Shown: positions 1 to 5,237 of the stretch, in pieces
Position numbering within the stretch: the first letter of the stretch is position 1
Layout: every line of letters starts with the position of its first letter
From: an uncultured Pseudomonadota bacterium
Lineage (GTDB): Bacteria > Pseudomonadota > Gammaproteobacteria > Burkholderiales > Eutrophovitaceae
Assembly: GCA_937983055.1 (NCBI GenBank)
Contig: CALJLA010000287.1
Coordinates: 1 to 12,367 of the forward strand
Direction of reading: 5' to 3'
DNA length: 12,367 bases
Made by a program: the position numbers and the translations under genes
Notes under the pieces: model-generated
The model's database searches: none
The model's input: only the letters and a program-made list of their open reading frames with translations
Told to the model about the DNA's origin: nothing

Positions 1-540
1 CCGACGGCCGTCGCCTCCGACCGCGCCGCCGCACTGCCGGCGGGGCTGCCGGTACCGGCAGGTCGGCCGCCCTCGCTTGCCGCGGTCGCGGCGGCCGCCG
101 TATCGGCAGCCACGATCGAGCTGCCTACCCCGCTGCAGTCGCCCGATTGGGGCGAGGCCTTCAATCAGCGGGTACTGCTGATCGCCGGCCGCGGCGAGCA
201 CAGCGCCGAGATCCGTATCAATCCGCAGCATCTCGGGCCGATCGAAGTCTCGGTCACGCTGGGCGGCGAGGACGCCCGGCAGGCCACCGTCCATTTCAGC
301 GCGGCCCAGGCGCCGGTGCGCGAGGCGATCGAAGCCGCCCTGCCGCGCCTGCGCGAGATGCTCGAAGGCGCCGGCATCCAGCTCGGCAATGCCACCGTCG
401 GCGCCGAAACCTCCGGCCGCGAGGCTCAGGGGGAATCCCGTCGCGGTGCTGCCGGCGGCAACGCCGGCGTCTCGGCCGACGCAGTGGCTGCGCCGCCGGC
501 GCAGCGCGTTGCCCAGGGCCTGGTCGACACCTTCGCCTGA
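1..540 (+). CDS. fliK: FliK, flagellar hook-length control protein, C-terminal part (5' end off window)
   Basis: The frame is open from base 1 to a TGA at 538-540, giving 179 visible residues; the start lies upstream of the window. The first 45 or so residues are an Ala/Pro-rich linker typical of the middle of FliK. Residues about 47-135 match the FliK C-terminal (Flg_hook) domain, with the signature RINPQHLGPIEVSV at 72-85, followed by a helix-rich stretch (VREAIEAALPRLREMLEGAGI) and a low-complexity Gly/Ala tail. In the family, FliK is secreted during hook assembly; its C-terminal domain contacts FlhB and switches export from rod/hook to filament substrates when the hook reaches its set length. 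It lies 104 bases upstream of fliL on the same strand, with a hairpin in between, so co-transcription with fliL is likely but may be attenuated. Identification is firm; full length is unknown. Confidence 0.93.
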   Translation, partial: PTAVASDRAAALPAGLPVPAGRPPSLAAVAAAAVSAATIELPTPLQSPDWGEAFNQRVLLIAGRGEHSAEIRINPQHLGPIEVSVTLGGEDARQATVHFSAAQAPVREAIEAALPRLREMLEGAGIQLGNATVGAETSGREAQGESRRGAAGGNAGVSADAVAAPPAQRVAQGLVDTFA

Positions 541-558
541 GCGCCCGCTGATCGAAAT

Positions 559-580
559 GCGCCGGTTTAGCGGCGCTTTT
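559..580 (+). terminator. Hairpin with short T-run after fliK
   Basis: GCGCCG (559-564), a six-base loop, CGGCGC (571-576), then TTTT (577-580), 18 bases after the fliK stop. The stem is perfect and all G/C, but only six pairs long, and the T-run is only four bases before CGG. This has the form of a weak Rho-independent terminator or attenuator between fliK and fliL. Confidence 0.45.
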
Positions 581-585
581 CGGCG

Positions 586-613
586 CAAGGCCGCTGCGCC
601 GGCGGGCCAATAA
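586..613 (+). promoter_or_regulatory. Possible sigma-28 (FliA) type promoter before fliL
   Basis: GCCAATAA at 606-613 matches seven of eight bases of the classical FliA -10 element GCCGATAA. It lies 31 bases before the fliL ATG and just after the hairpin that follows fliK. The upstream element is poor: CAAG at 586-589, 16 bases away, against TAAA at about 15. A good -10 box with a poor -35 box makes this only a candidate. It would let fliL onward be boosted separately from fliK. Confidence 0.25.
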
Positions 614-644
614 TGGCCACTGTCACTCCCGAGGAATCTGCTCC

Positions 645-1232
645 ATGGCCCAAGCCCAGGCGGCTGCCGCCCCTCTCCCCGAAGGCGATCCGGCGCCGCG
701 CAAGAGCCGCAAGCTGCTGTACACGATGATCATGCTCACGCTGCTGGCCGGCGCCGGCGGCGGCTGGTTTTTCCTGTCGGAGAAGCCGGCCGGCGAGACC
801 GCACCCAAGCCGGTGGTCGAGGCACCGCCGGTGTTCTATCCGCTCGAGACCTTCACCGTGAACCTGGTGCCGGAATACGGCGACCAGTACCTGCAGGTGG
901 AGATGACGCTGAAAGCCCTCGACCAGAAGGCGGTCGATGCCATCAAGGCACGCATGCCGGAGGTACGCAACCGCGTGCTGCTGCTCCTGTCGTCGATGCG
1001 CGCCTCCCAGCTCACTCCGGTCACCGGCAAACAGTTGCTGGCCGCGGCGGTGCGCGACGAGATCAACACCCTCCTCGATCCGCAGGCAAAGACGCCGCAG
1101 AAGCTGCAGCGCGTCGACAATCCGATCGAAAGTCCGGCCGCCGGTGCGGCGGCCGCGGCCCCGAAACCGGCCCCGGCGCAGCCGGGCGGCCCGGTGCGCG
1201 AAGTGCTGTTTACTTCGTTCATCATCCAGTAG
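645..1232 (+). CDS. fliL: FliL, flagellar basal body-associated / stator-supporting protein
   Basis: 195 residues, a little longer than enteric FliL. Residues 1-23 are cytoplasmic and Ala/Pro-rich ending in basic KSRK; one membrane helix spans about 24-45 (LLYTMIMLTLLAGAGGGWFF). The periplasmic domain starts at the conserved YPLETFTVNLVP and ends with the family's closing VLFTSFIIQ. An Ala/Pro linker at about 164-183 breaks the C-terminal part and is longer than usual. FliL forms rings around the MotA/MotB stator and supports torque and stator stability. The ATG at 645 is preceded by a clear Shine-Dalgarno GAGGAA at 631-636, eight bases away. fliM begins six bases after the stop, so the two are almost certainly translated from one message. 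Identification is firm. Confidence 0.95.
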   Translation: MAQAQAAAAPLPEGDPAPRKSRKLLYTMIMLTLLAGAGGGWFFLSEKPAGETAPKPVVEAPPVFYPLETFTVNLVPEYGDQYLQVEMTLKALDQKAVDAIKARMPEVRNRVLLLLSSMRASQLTPVTGKQLLAAAVRDEINTLLDPQAKTPQKLQRVDNPIESPAAGAAAAAPKPAPAQPGGPVREVLFTSFIIQ

Positions 1233-1238
1233 CCGGCC

Positions 1239-2237
1239 GTGACCCAGGAATTCCTCACCCAGGACGAAGTCGACGCGCTGCTCAAGGGCGTGAGCGACGA
1301 GCCGGACGCCGGCGCAGCGACGCAGGACGGCGGGGCCGTGCGCCCTTACAACCTGGCCACGCAGGAGCGCATCGTGCGCGGTCGCATGCCGACGCTCGAG
1401 CTCATCAACGAGCGCTTCGCCCGCTCGTTCCGAATCGGCCTGTTCAATTTCATGCGCCGCAGCGCCGAGGTTTCGGTGGGGCCGGTGCGGGTGCAGAAGT
1501 ACGCCGAGTTCAGCCGTAATCTGGTGCAACCGACCAACCTGAACCTGGTGCAGGTCAAGCCGCTGCGCGGCACAGGGCTGATCGTGTTCGACCCGAATCT
1601 GGTGTTTCTCGTCGTCGACAACCTGTTTGGCGGCGATGGACGCTTCAACACGCGGGCCGAGGGGCGCGAATTCACCCAGACCGAACAGCGCATCGTCCAG
1701 CGGCTGCTGCAGGTGGTGTTCGAGAACCTGGAGTCGTCCTGGAAGCCGGTGCTCGAGATCGAGCTGCAACACCTGCGCACCGAGACGAACGCACAGTTCG
1801 CCAGCATCGCCACGCCCAACGAGGTGGTGATCACCACGACCTTCACCATCGAGTTCGGCGCCAGCACCGCCGATCTGCATGTGTGCCTGCCGTACGCGAT
1901 GCTCGAGCCGATTCGCGACCTGCTCTATTCCAGCCTGCAGGGCGACAAGGCGGAAGCCGACCGGCGCTGGGTACACCTGCTGTCGCGCCAGGTGCAGTCC
2001 GCAGAAGTCGAGCTGGTGGCCCAGCTCGGTTCCACCACGCTCACGATCGGCGAAGTGATGCGCCTCAAGGCCGGCGATGTGATCTCGATCGACATTCCGC
2101 GCTCACTGCATGCGACGGTGGACGGCGTGTCGGTGATGGAGTGCCAGTACGGCGTGTTCAACGGCCAGTACGCGCTGCGCGTGCTGGAAATGATCAACCA
2201 CAGCCAGCGGGACGGCAGGGCCGAAACCCGTGGCTGA
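1239..2237 (+). CDS. fliM: FliM, flagellar motor switch protein (C ring)
   Basis: 332 residues, normal for the family. The N-terminal EFLTQDEVDALLKGV (4-18) is the phospho-CheY binding motif. The middle CheC-like domain runs about 45-235 and carries the GGDG turn (131-134) after LVFLVVDNLF, which pairs with FliG. The C-terminal SpoA domain (about 255-325) joins FliN in the C ring. The protein sets rotation direction in response to CheY-P. The start is GTG at 1239: it places the CheY motif at the very N-terminus as in homologues, and no better start is available. No clear Shine-Dalgarno precedes it, so translation may be coupled to fliL, whose stop is six bases upstream. Identification is firm; the start is very likely. 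Confidence 0.96.
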   Translation: MTQEFLTQDEVDALLKGVSDEPDAGAATQDGGAVRPYNLATQERIVRGRMPTLELINERFARSFRIGLFNFMRRSAEVSVGPVRVQKYAEFSRNLVQPTNLNLVQVKPLRGTGLIVFDPNLVFLVVDNLFGGDGRFNTRAEGREFTQTEQRIVQRLLQVVFENLESSWKPVLEIELQHLRTETNAQFASIATPNEVVITTTFTIEFGASTADLHVCLPYAMLEPIRDLLYSSLQGDKAEADRRWVHLLSRQVQSAEVELVAQLGSTTLTIGEVMRLKAGDVISIDIPRSLHATVDGVSVMECQYGVFNGQYALRVLEMINHSQRDGRAETRG

Positions 2238-2286
2238 TGCTCCCGAACGCCGGGATCTCGCGAACCGGCCGTTCCAATCCAGACCG

Positions 2287-2293
2287 AAGGAGA
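2287..2293 (+). promoter_or_regulatory. Shine-Dalgarno that fixes the fliN start
   Basis: AAGGAGA, five bases before ATG 2299. This near-perfect site decides the fliN start in favour of 2299 over the in-frame GTG at 2230, which overlaps the end of fliM and has no such site. The extra 23 residues from the GTG do not look like FliN. Confidence 0.8.
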
Positions 2294-2298
2294 CTCAA

Positions 2299-2685
2299 AT
2301 GCCCGAAACCGCCGCTGCAGACGATTGGGCTGCCGCACTTGCCGAGCAGGGCGGCGCACCCGCCGCCACGGCTCCGGTGTTCCAGGATTTCAACGGCAAG
2401 GAAGCCCGGGGTGCGCCCGGAAACAACGACATCGACATGATCCTGGACATCCCGGTGCAGCTCACCGTGGAGCTTGGCCGCACCAAGATCACCATCAAGA
2501 ACCTGCTGCAGCTCGCGCAGGGCTCGGTGGTGGAGCTCGAGGGCCTGGCCGGCGAACCGATGGACGTGCTGGTCAACGGCTGCCTGATCGCACAGGGCGA
2601 AGTCGTCGTCGTCAATGACAAGTTCGGCATCCGCCTGACCGACGTGGTGACTCCCTCCGAGCGCATGCGCAAGCTGAACCGCTGA
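2299..2685 (+). CDS. fliN: FliN, flagellar motor switch protein (C ring)
   Basis: 128 residues from the ATG at 2299, a usual length for FliN. Residues 1-45 are a variable acidic/Ala-rich region; the SpoA domain runs about 47-120 with the conserved LDIPVQLTVELGRTKITIKNLL start and NDKFGIRLTDVV end. FliN forms the lower part of the C ring with the FliM C-terminal domain and receives the FliH-FliI export complex. The gap after fliM is 61 bases and holds the strong ribosome site. The stop is followed after 13 bases by an inverted octad repeat that separates fliN from fliO. Identification is firm; the longer version starting at GTG 2230 is rejected on ribosome-site grounds. Confidence 0.95.
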   Translation: MPETAAADDWAAALAEQGGAPAATAPVFQDFNGKEARGAPGNNDIDMILDIPVQLTVELGRTKITIKNLLQLAQGSVVELEGLAGEPMDVLVNGCLIAQGEVVVVNDKFGIRLTDVVTPSERMRKLNR

Positions 2686-2698
2686 GCGACACCGGTTT

Positions 2699-2838
2699 AC
2701 CACAGAGACACAGTGGCACAGAGAAAAGCGATGTTCGGAATCAGCAGCGCGCAGCCGGCAACGGTCCGAGCCCGCCCGGCGCCAGGCGCCGGGTACGTGA
2801 GGCGCCTTCTTTTCTCTGTGTCTCTGTGCCTCTGTGGT
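2699..2838 (+). repeat. Inverted repeat element of 8-base units (fliN/fliO)
   Basis: The left arm (2699-2728) and right arm (2809-2838) are 30 bases each and complementary at 27 of 30 positions. Each arm is three octads: CACAGAGA-type at 2701-2724 and TCTCTGTG-type at 2813-2836. The arms enclose about 80 bases. From memory, CACAGAGA/CTCTGTG arrays are scattered through many bacterial genomes and give spurious translations such as TTEAQRHREK, which is what the - strand reads here. The element starts 13 bases after the fliN stop and runs into the 5' end of fliO, whose hydrophobic signal sequence is read from the right arm. It may be a REP- or MITE-like non-autonomous element; no transposase is present. 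Confidence 0.85.
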
Positions 2839-3228
2839 GCAGTGCTCAGTCCCGCGGCAGCACTTGCATCCGATGCAGCGGTGCCGGGCGTCGGCGCGAT
2901 GAGCATCCTGAAGGTGCTGTTCGGCCGGGCGGTGGCGCGGGGCGCGGTGGTGGCCGCCGGCTGGCTGGCCCGCCGCCTGTCCCCCGCGCCGCTCGGCGGC
3001 GGCTGGCTGCGGGTGCAAAGCGGCGTATCGGTCGGCGCCCGCGAACGCGTGATGCTGGTCGAAATCGAGGACACCTGGCTGATCGTCGGCGTGGCACCGG
3101 GTCAGGTCAGTCTGCTGCACACCATGCCGCGGCCGCCCCAGGCGGCCGCGGCATCCGCCGGCACCGCGTCGCCGGCAAACTTCTCCGCCTGGCTGAAGAA
3201 CACCCTGGAGCGGCGCGGCCGTGCGTAA
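2731..3228 (+). CDS. fliO: FliO, flagellar export gate assembly protein with repeat-derived N-terminus
   Basis: 165 residues from ATG 2731, or 143 from GTG 2797. The family signature lies in residues about 97-132 (SGVSVGARERVMLVEI, then WLIVGVAPGQVSLLHTM). FliO is a membrane protein that helps FliP form its ring in the export gate. GTG 2797 gives a compact signal peptide (MRRLLFSVSL onward, ending AALA before SD) but has no ribosome site; ATG 2731 has purine-rich AGAGAAAAG just before it. A third start, GTG 2713, lies in the repeat's left arm. The hydrophobic core of the signal peptide is coded by the right arm of the inverted octad repeat. The second hydrophobic stretch (about 58-83), where FliO usually has its membrane helix, contains Arg66 and Arg70, which is unusual. 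The stop overlaps the fliP start by eight bases. The family call is firm; the start is uncertain. Confidence 0.85.
   Translation: MFGISSAQPATVRARPAPGAGYVRRLLFSVSLCLCGAVLSPAAALASDAAVPGVGAMSILKVLFGRAVARGAVVAAGWLARRLSPAPLGGGWLRVQSGVSVGARERVMLVEIEDTWLIVGVAPGQVSLLHTMPRPPQAAAASAGTASPANFSAWLKNTLERRGRA
2773..2793 (+). repeat. Heptad array nested inside the octad element
   Basis: Three 7-base units related to CGCCAGG: 2773-2779 (CGCCCGG), 2780-2786 (CGCCAGG) and 2787-2793 (one base different from CGCCAGG). Bases 2775-2793 also form a perfect 9+1+9 palindrome. Two of these heptads occur exactly in the fliQ/fliR gap (4238-4244 and 4252-4258). The array lies inside the fliO reading frame if translation starts at 2731 and just upstream of it if at 2797. 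Confidence 0.6.
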
Positions 3229-3964
3229 GGCGCTGACCCTGCTCGCGGCCGCCGCCCTGCTGCTGCCGCTGTCAGGCTACGCGCAGCAGGCCGGCCTGCC
3301 GGCGATCACGGCCACGCCGTGCCCCGGCGGCAGCCAGACCTACTCGCTGTCGATCCAGACCCTGCTGTTCCTGACGGCGCTGACGTTTCTCCCGGCCATC
3401 GTGCTGATGATGACCGGCTTTACCCGCATCATCATCGTGCTGTCGCTGCTGCGTCACGCGCTCGGCACGCCCACCTCGCCGCCCAACCAGGTGCTGATCG
3501 GGCTGGCGCTGTTTCTGAACCTGTTCGTGATGGCGCCGGTGATCGACCGCGTCTACCAAGACGCCTACAAGCCGTTTTCCGAGGCACGCATCGACCAGGC
3601 CGAAGCGCTGGCGCGCGCCTCGGTGCCGATGCGCGAGTTCATGCTGCAGCAGACGCGCGAGGCCGATCTCGCGCTGTTCATGCGCCTCGGCGACAGTCAG
3701 GCGGAAACACCCGCGCAGCTGCCGATGAAGGTGCTGATTCCGGCCTTCGTGACCAGCGAGCTGAAGACCGCCTTCCAGATCGGCTTTCTGATCTTCATCC
3801 CGTTTCTGGTGATCGACATGGTGGTGGCCAGCGTGCTGATGTCGATGGGCATGATGATGCTCTCGCCGGTGAGCGGATCGCTGCCGTGCAAGATCATGCT
3901 GTTCGTGCTCGCCGACGGCTGGAACCTGCTGATCGGCTCGCTGGTGAGGAGCTTTTCGCCATGA
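3221..3964 (+). CDS. fliP: FliP, flagellar type III export gate protein
   Basis: 247 residues, standard for FliP. A cleavable signal peptide covers 1-21 (basic start, AAAALLLPLSGYA, then QQ). Two membrane helices lie at about 44-80, including the family motif GFTRIIIVLSLLRHALGTP with SPPNQVL, followed by a periplasmic region about 107-165. The second signature LPMKVLIPAFVTSELKTAF and two C-terminal helices lie at about 168-240. FliP forms a pentamer with FliQ and FliR that makes the export pore. Near the end SPVSGSLPCK (215-224) is less hydrophobic than the usual form and has Cys where Phe is common, a mild oddity. The start is GTG 3221, overlapping the fliO stop, with GGAG at 3207-3210 ten bases before. 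The stop overlaps the fliQ start as ATGA. Identification is firm. Confidence 0.96.
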   Translation: MRKALTLLAAAALLLPLSGYAQQAGLPAITATPCPGGSQTYSLSIQTLLFLTALTFLPAIVLMMTGFTRIIIVLSLLRHALGTPTSPPNQVLIGLALFLNLFVMAPVIDRVYQDAYKPFSEARIDQAEALARASVPMREFMLQQTREADLALFMRLGDSQAETPAQLPMKVLIPAFVTSELKTAFQIGFLIFIPFLVIDMVVASVLMSMGMMMLSPVSGSLPCKIMLFVLADGWNLLIGSLVRSFSP

Positions 3965-4230
3965 CCCCGGAAACGGTGATGACCATCGCGCGCAGCGCGC
4001 TGGAGCTGATGCTGGTGATCTCTGCGCCGCTGCTGCTCGCCGCGCTGGGCATGGGGCTGATCGTGAGCGTGTTTCAGGCCGCCACCCAGATCAACGAAAT
4101 GACGCTCTCGTTCATCCCCAAGCTGGTGGCCATGGTCGCCGCGCTGGCCCTGTTCGGCCCCTGGATGCTCCAGGTGCTGGTCGACTACCTGCGGCAGACG
4201 CTGGAAAACCTTCCGTGGATGATCGGATAG
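3961..4230 (+). CDS. fliQ: FliQ, flagellar type III export gate protein
   Basis: 89 residues, the usual FliQ length. Two membrane helices lie at about 14-38 and 52-77, joined by the conserved FQAATQINEMTLSFIPK loop. FliQ packs around the FliP/FliR core, and four copies contribute to the export pore. The start ATG at 3961 overlaps the fliP stop (ATGA), and GAGGAG at 3946-3951 gives a good ribosome site nine bases upstream, so translation is coupled with fliP. Immediately after the TAG stop the coding run is broken by a heptad repeat array before fliR, whereas fliQ and fliR are usually close together. The gene is too small to stand out among overlapping reading frames but is unmistakable by sequence. 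Confidence 0.96.
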   Translation: MTPETVMTIARSALELMLVISAPLLLAALGMGLIVSVFQAATQINEMTLSFIPKLVAMVAALALFGPWMLQVLVDYLRQTLENLPWMIG

Positions 4231-4326
4231 AGACAGGCGCCCGGCGCGAGGCGCCAGGCACTAGGTGGTGGAGCGGCGCGCCGCGCTTTTACCTGGAGCC
4301 TGAGGCCAGGAGCCTGGACCCTGTTC
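4231..4326 (+). repeat. Facing heptad arrays filling the fliQ/fliR gap
   Basis: Five consecutive 7-base units ending in GG (4231-4265; central units CGCGAGG at 4245-4251 and CGCCAGG at 4252-4258) start on the first base after the fliQ stop. Five units starting in CC face them (4292-4326; for example CCTGGAG at 4292-4298 and CCTGAGG at 4299-4305). Bases 4251-4266 and 4291-4306 are complementary at 12 of 16 positions, so the message can fold into a long hairpin with a GC-rich palindrome at its tip. The rest of the 121-base gap (4327-4351) holds nothing recognisable, not even a clear ribosome site for fliR. Confidence 0.7.
4273..4290 (+). terminator. Terminator-like palindrome with T-run at the tip of the heptad hairpin
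   Basis: GCGGCGCGCCGC (4273-4284) is a perfect palindrome, followed by GC and TTTT (4287-4290). A perfect palindrome leaves no free loop, so a real hairpin would lose its central pairs and the stem would be short. It could pause or partly terminate transcription between fliQ and fliR, but full termination is unlikely since fliR has no evident promoter of its own. Confidence 0.25.
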
Positions 4327-4351
4327 AACTGCTCGCGCGGCATCAGATCGA

Positions 4352-5143
4352 ATGATCGAGTTCTCCACCGCGACGCTTGACGCCTGGCTGGCCGCCTACC
4401 TGTACCCGCTGGCCCGGCTGTCCGGGCTGCTGCTGGCCGCGCCGCTGTTCGGCCACACCGCCTTGCCGGCGCGGGTGAAGGTGCTGCTTGCCCTGGTGCT
4501 GACGGTAGCAATCGCGCCGATGGCCGGGCAGATGCCGGCGGTGCCGCCGGCCTCCGGCGCCGGCCTGGTGATCCTCGCCGAGCAGCTGCTGATCGGGCTG
4601 GGCATCGGCTACGCGATGCGCATCGCCTCGGCGGCCATCGACATGGCGGGTGAGCTGACCGGCTTGCAGATGGGCCTGGGCTTCGCCACCTTTTTCGATC
4701 CGCAGAGCGCTGCCAACACCGCGGTGGTCGCCCAGCTCTACGGGCTGCTGGCGATGCTGATGTTCCTGGCCATCAACGGGCACCTGATCGTGGTGTCGCT
4801 GCTGGCGCAAAGCTTCGGCATCGTGCCGGTCGGCTTCATCGCCTTCGTGGACCTCGAGTTCGCGCGCATCGTCGTCTACGGCGCCCAGATCTTCCTGTCC
4901 GGCCTGCTGCTCGCGCTGCCCTTCGTCGCCGCGCTGCTGGCCGCCAACATTGCGCTCGGCATGCTGACCCGCGCCGCGCCGCAGCTCAACCTGTTCGCGG
5001 TCGGCTTCTCCATTACCCTGCTGGCCGGCTTTCTGCTGATGGCGATCATCCTGCCCCGGCTGCTGCCCTCGTTTGAGCGCCTGTATCTCGACGCCGCCGC
5101 CTACGCGCTGCAATGGCTGGGCGACATCGGCGGCGCGCGCTAG
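4352..5143 (+). CDS. fliR: FliR, flagellar type III export gate protein
   Basis: 263 residues, typical for FliR. About six hydrophobic helices are visible, at roughly 8-32, 42-58, 68-98, 125-150, 175-208 and 212-240. The conserved FATFFDP segment (about residues 111-117) follows the MAGELTGLQMGLG loop, and the protein ends after LLPSFERLYLD. FliR is the single-copy subunit that, with FliP and FliQ, forms the export gate. The ATG at 4352 gives the normal N-terminus (IEFSTATLDAWLAAYLYPLARLSG), but the bases before it contain no convincing Shine-Dalgarno. The usual close coupling to fliQ is interrupted by 121 bases of repeat-bearing sequence. It is the last gene of the + strand run and faces flgL 94 bases away. 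Identification is firm. Confidence 0.95.
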   Translation: MIEFSTATLDAWLAAYLYPLARLSGLLLAAPLFGHTALPARVKVLLALVLTVAIAPMAGQMPAVPPASGAGLVILAEQLLIGLGIGYAMRIASAAIDMAGELTGLQMGLGFATFFDPQSAANTAVVAQLYGLLAMLMFLAINGHLIVVSLLAQSFGIVPVGFIAFVDLEFARIVVYGAQIFLSGLLLALPFVAALLAANIALGMLTRAAPQLNLFAVGFSITLLAGFLLMAIILPRLLPSFERLYLDAAAYALQWLGDIGGAR

Positions 5144-5235
5144 GGCGCGCGGCTGGGGTGCGGCCGAGCCAGTCGACCGTGCGCCGGCAGGCGCCGCGAA
5201 AGGATTCGGGGAAATCAGCGCCGCGGCTGCGGCGC
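5135..5235. terminator. Convergent gap with two GC-rich hairpins (fliR / flgL)
   Basis: GCGCGC (5135-5140), loop TAGG, GCGCGC (5145-5150) overlaps the fliR stop. GCGCCGC (5218-5224), loop GGCT, GCGGCGC (5229-5235) lies three bases past the flgL stop and on the - strand is followed only by a weak TGATTTCC. Neither has a proper T-run, so classical intrinsic terminators are not convincing, though one of these stems may slow polymerases coming from both sides. Nothing else is seen in 5151-5217. Confidence 0.35.
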
Positions 5236-5237
5236 GC

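Noticed and set aside
567..1976. A 469-codon open frame on the - strand opposite fliL and fliM
   Set aside because: Rich in His, Arg, Gln and Leu with no domain; it mirrors the codon bias of fliL and fliM, both firmly identified.
2245..2274. Imperfect hairpin between fliM and fliN (GAACGCCGG with CCGGCCGTTC)
   Set aside because: The stem has a bulge and no T-run, and could arise by chance in GC-rich sequence; it is not like the heptad or octad arrays.
2194..3120. A - strand open frame opposite fliN and fliO containing TTEAQRHREK
   Set aside because: The peptide is a translation of the octad repeat, a pattern I recall from spurious database proteins; the true genes are on the + strand.
4343..5113. 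A - strand frame opposite fliR rich in Gln, His and Gly
   Set aside because: Low-complexity antisense of a membrane protein (Leu and Ala codons read backwards); no support for a gene.
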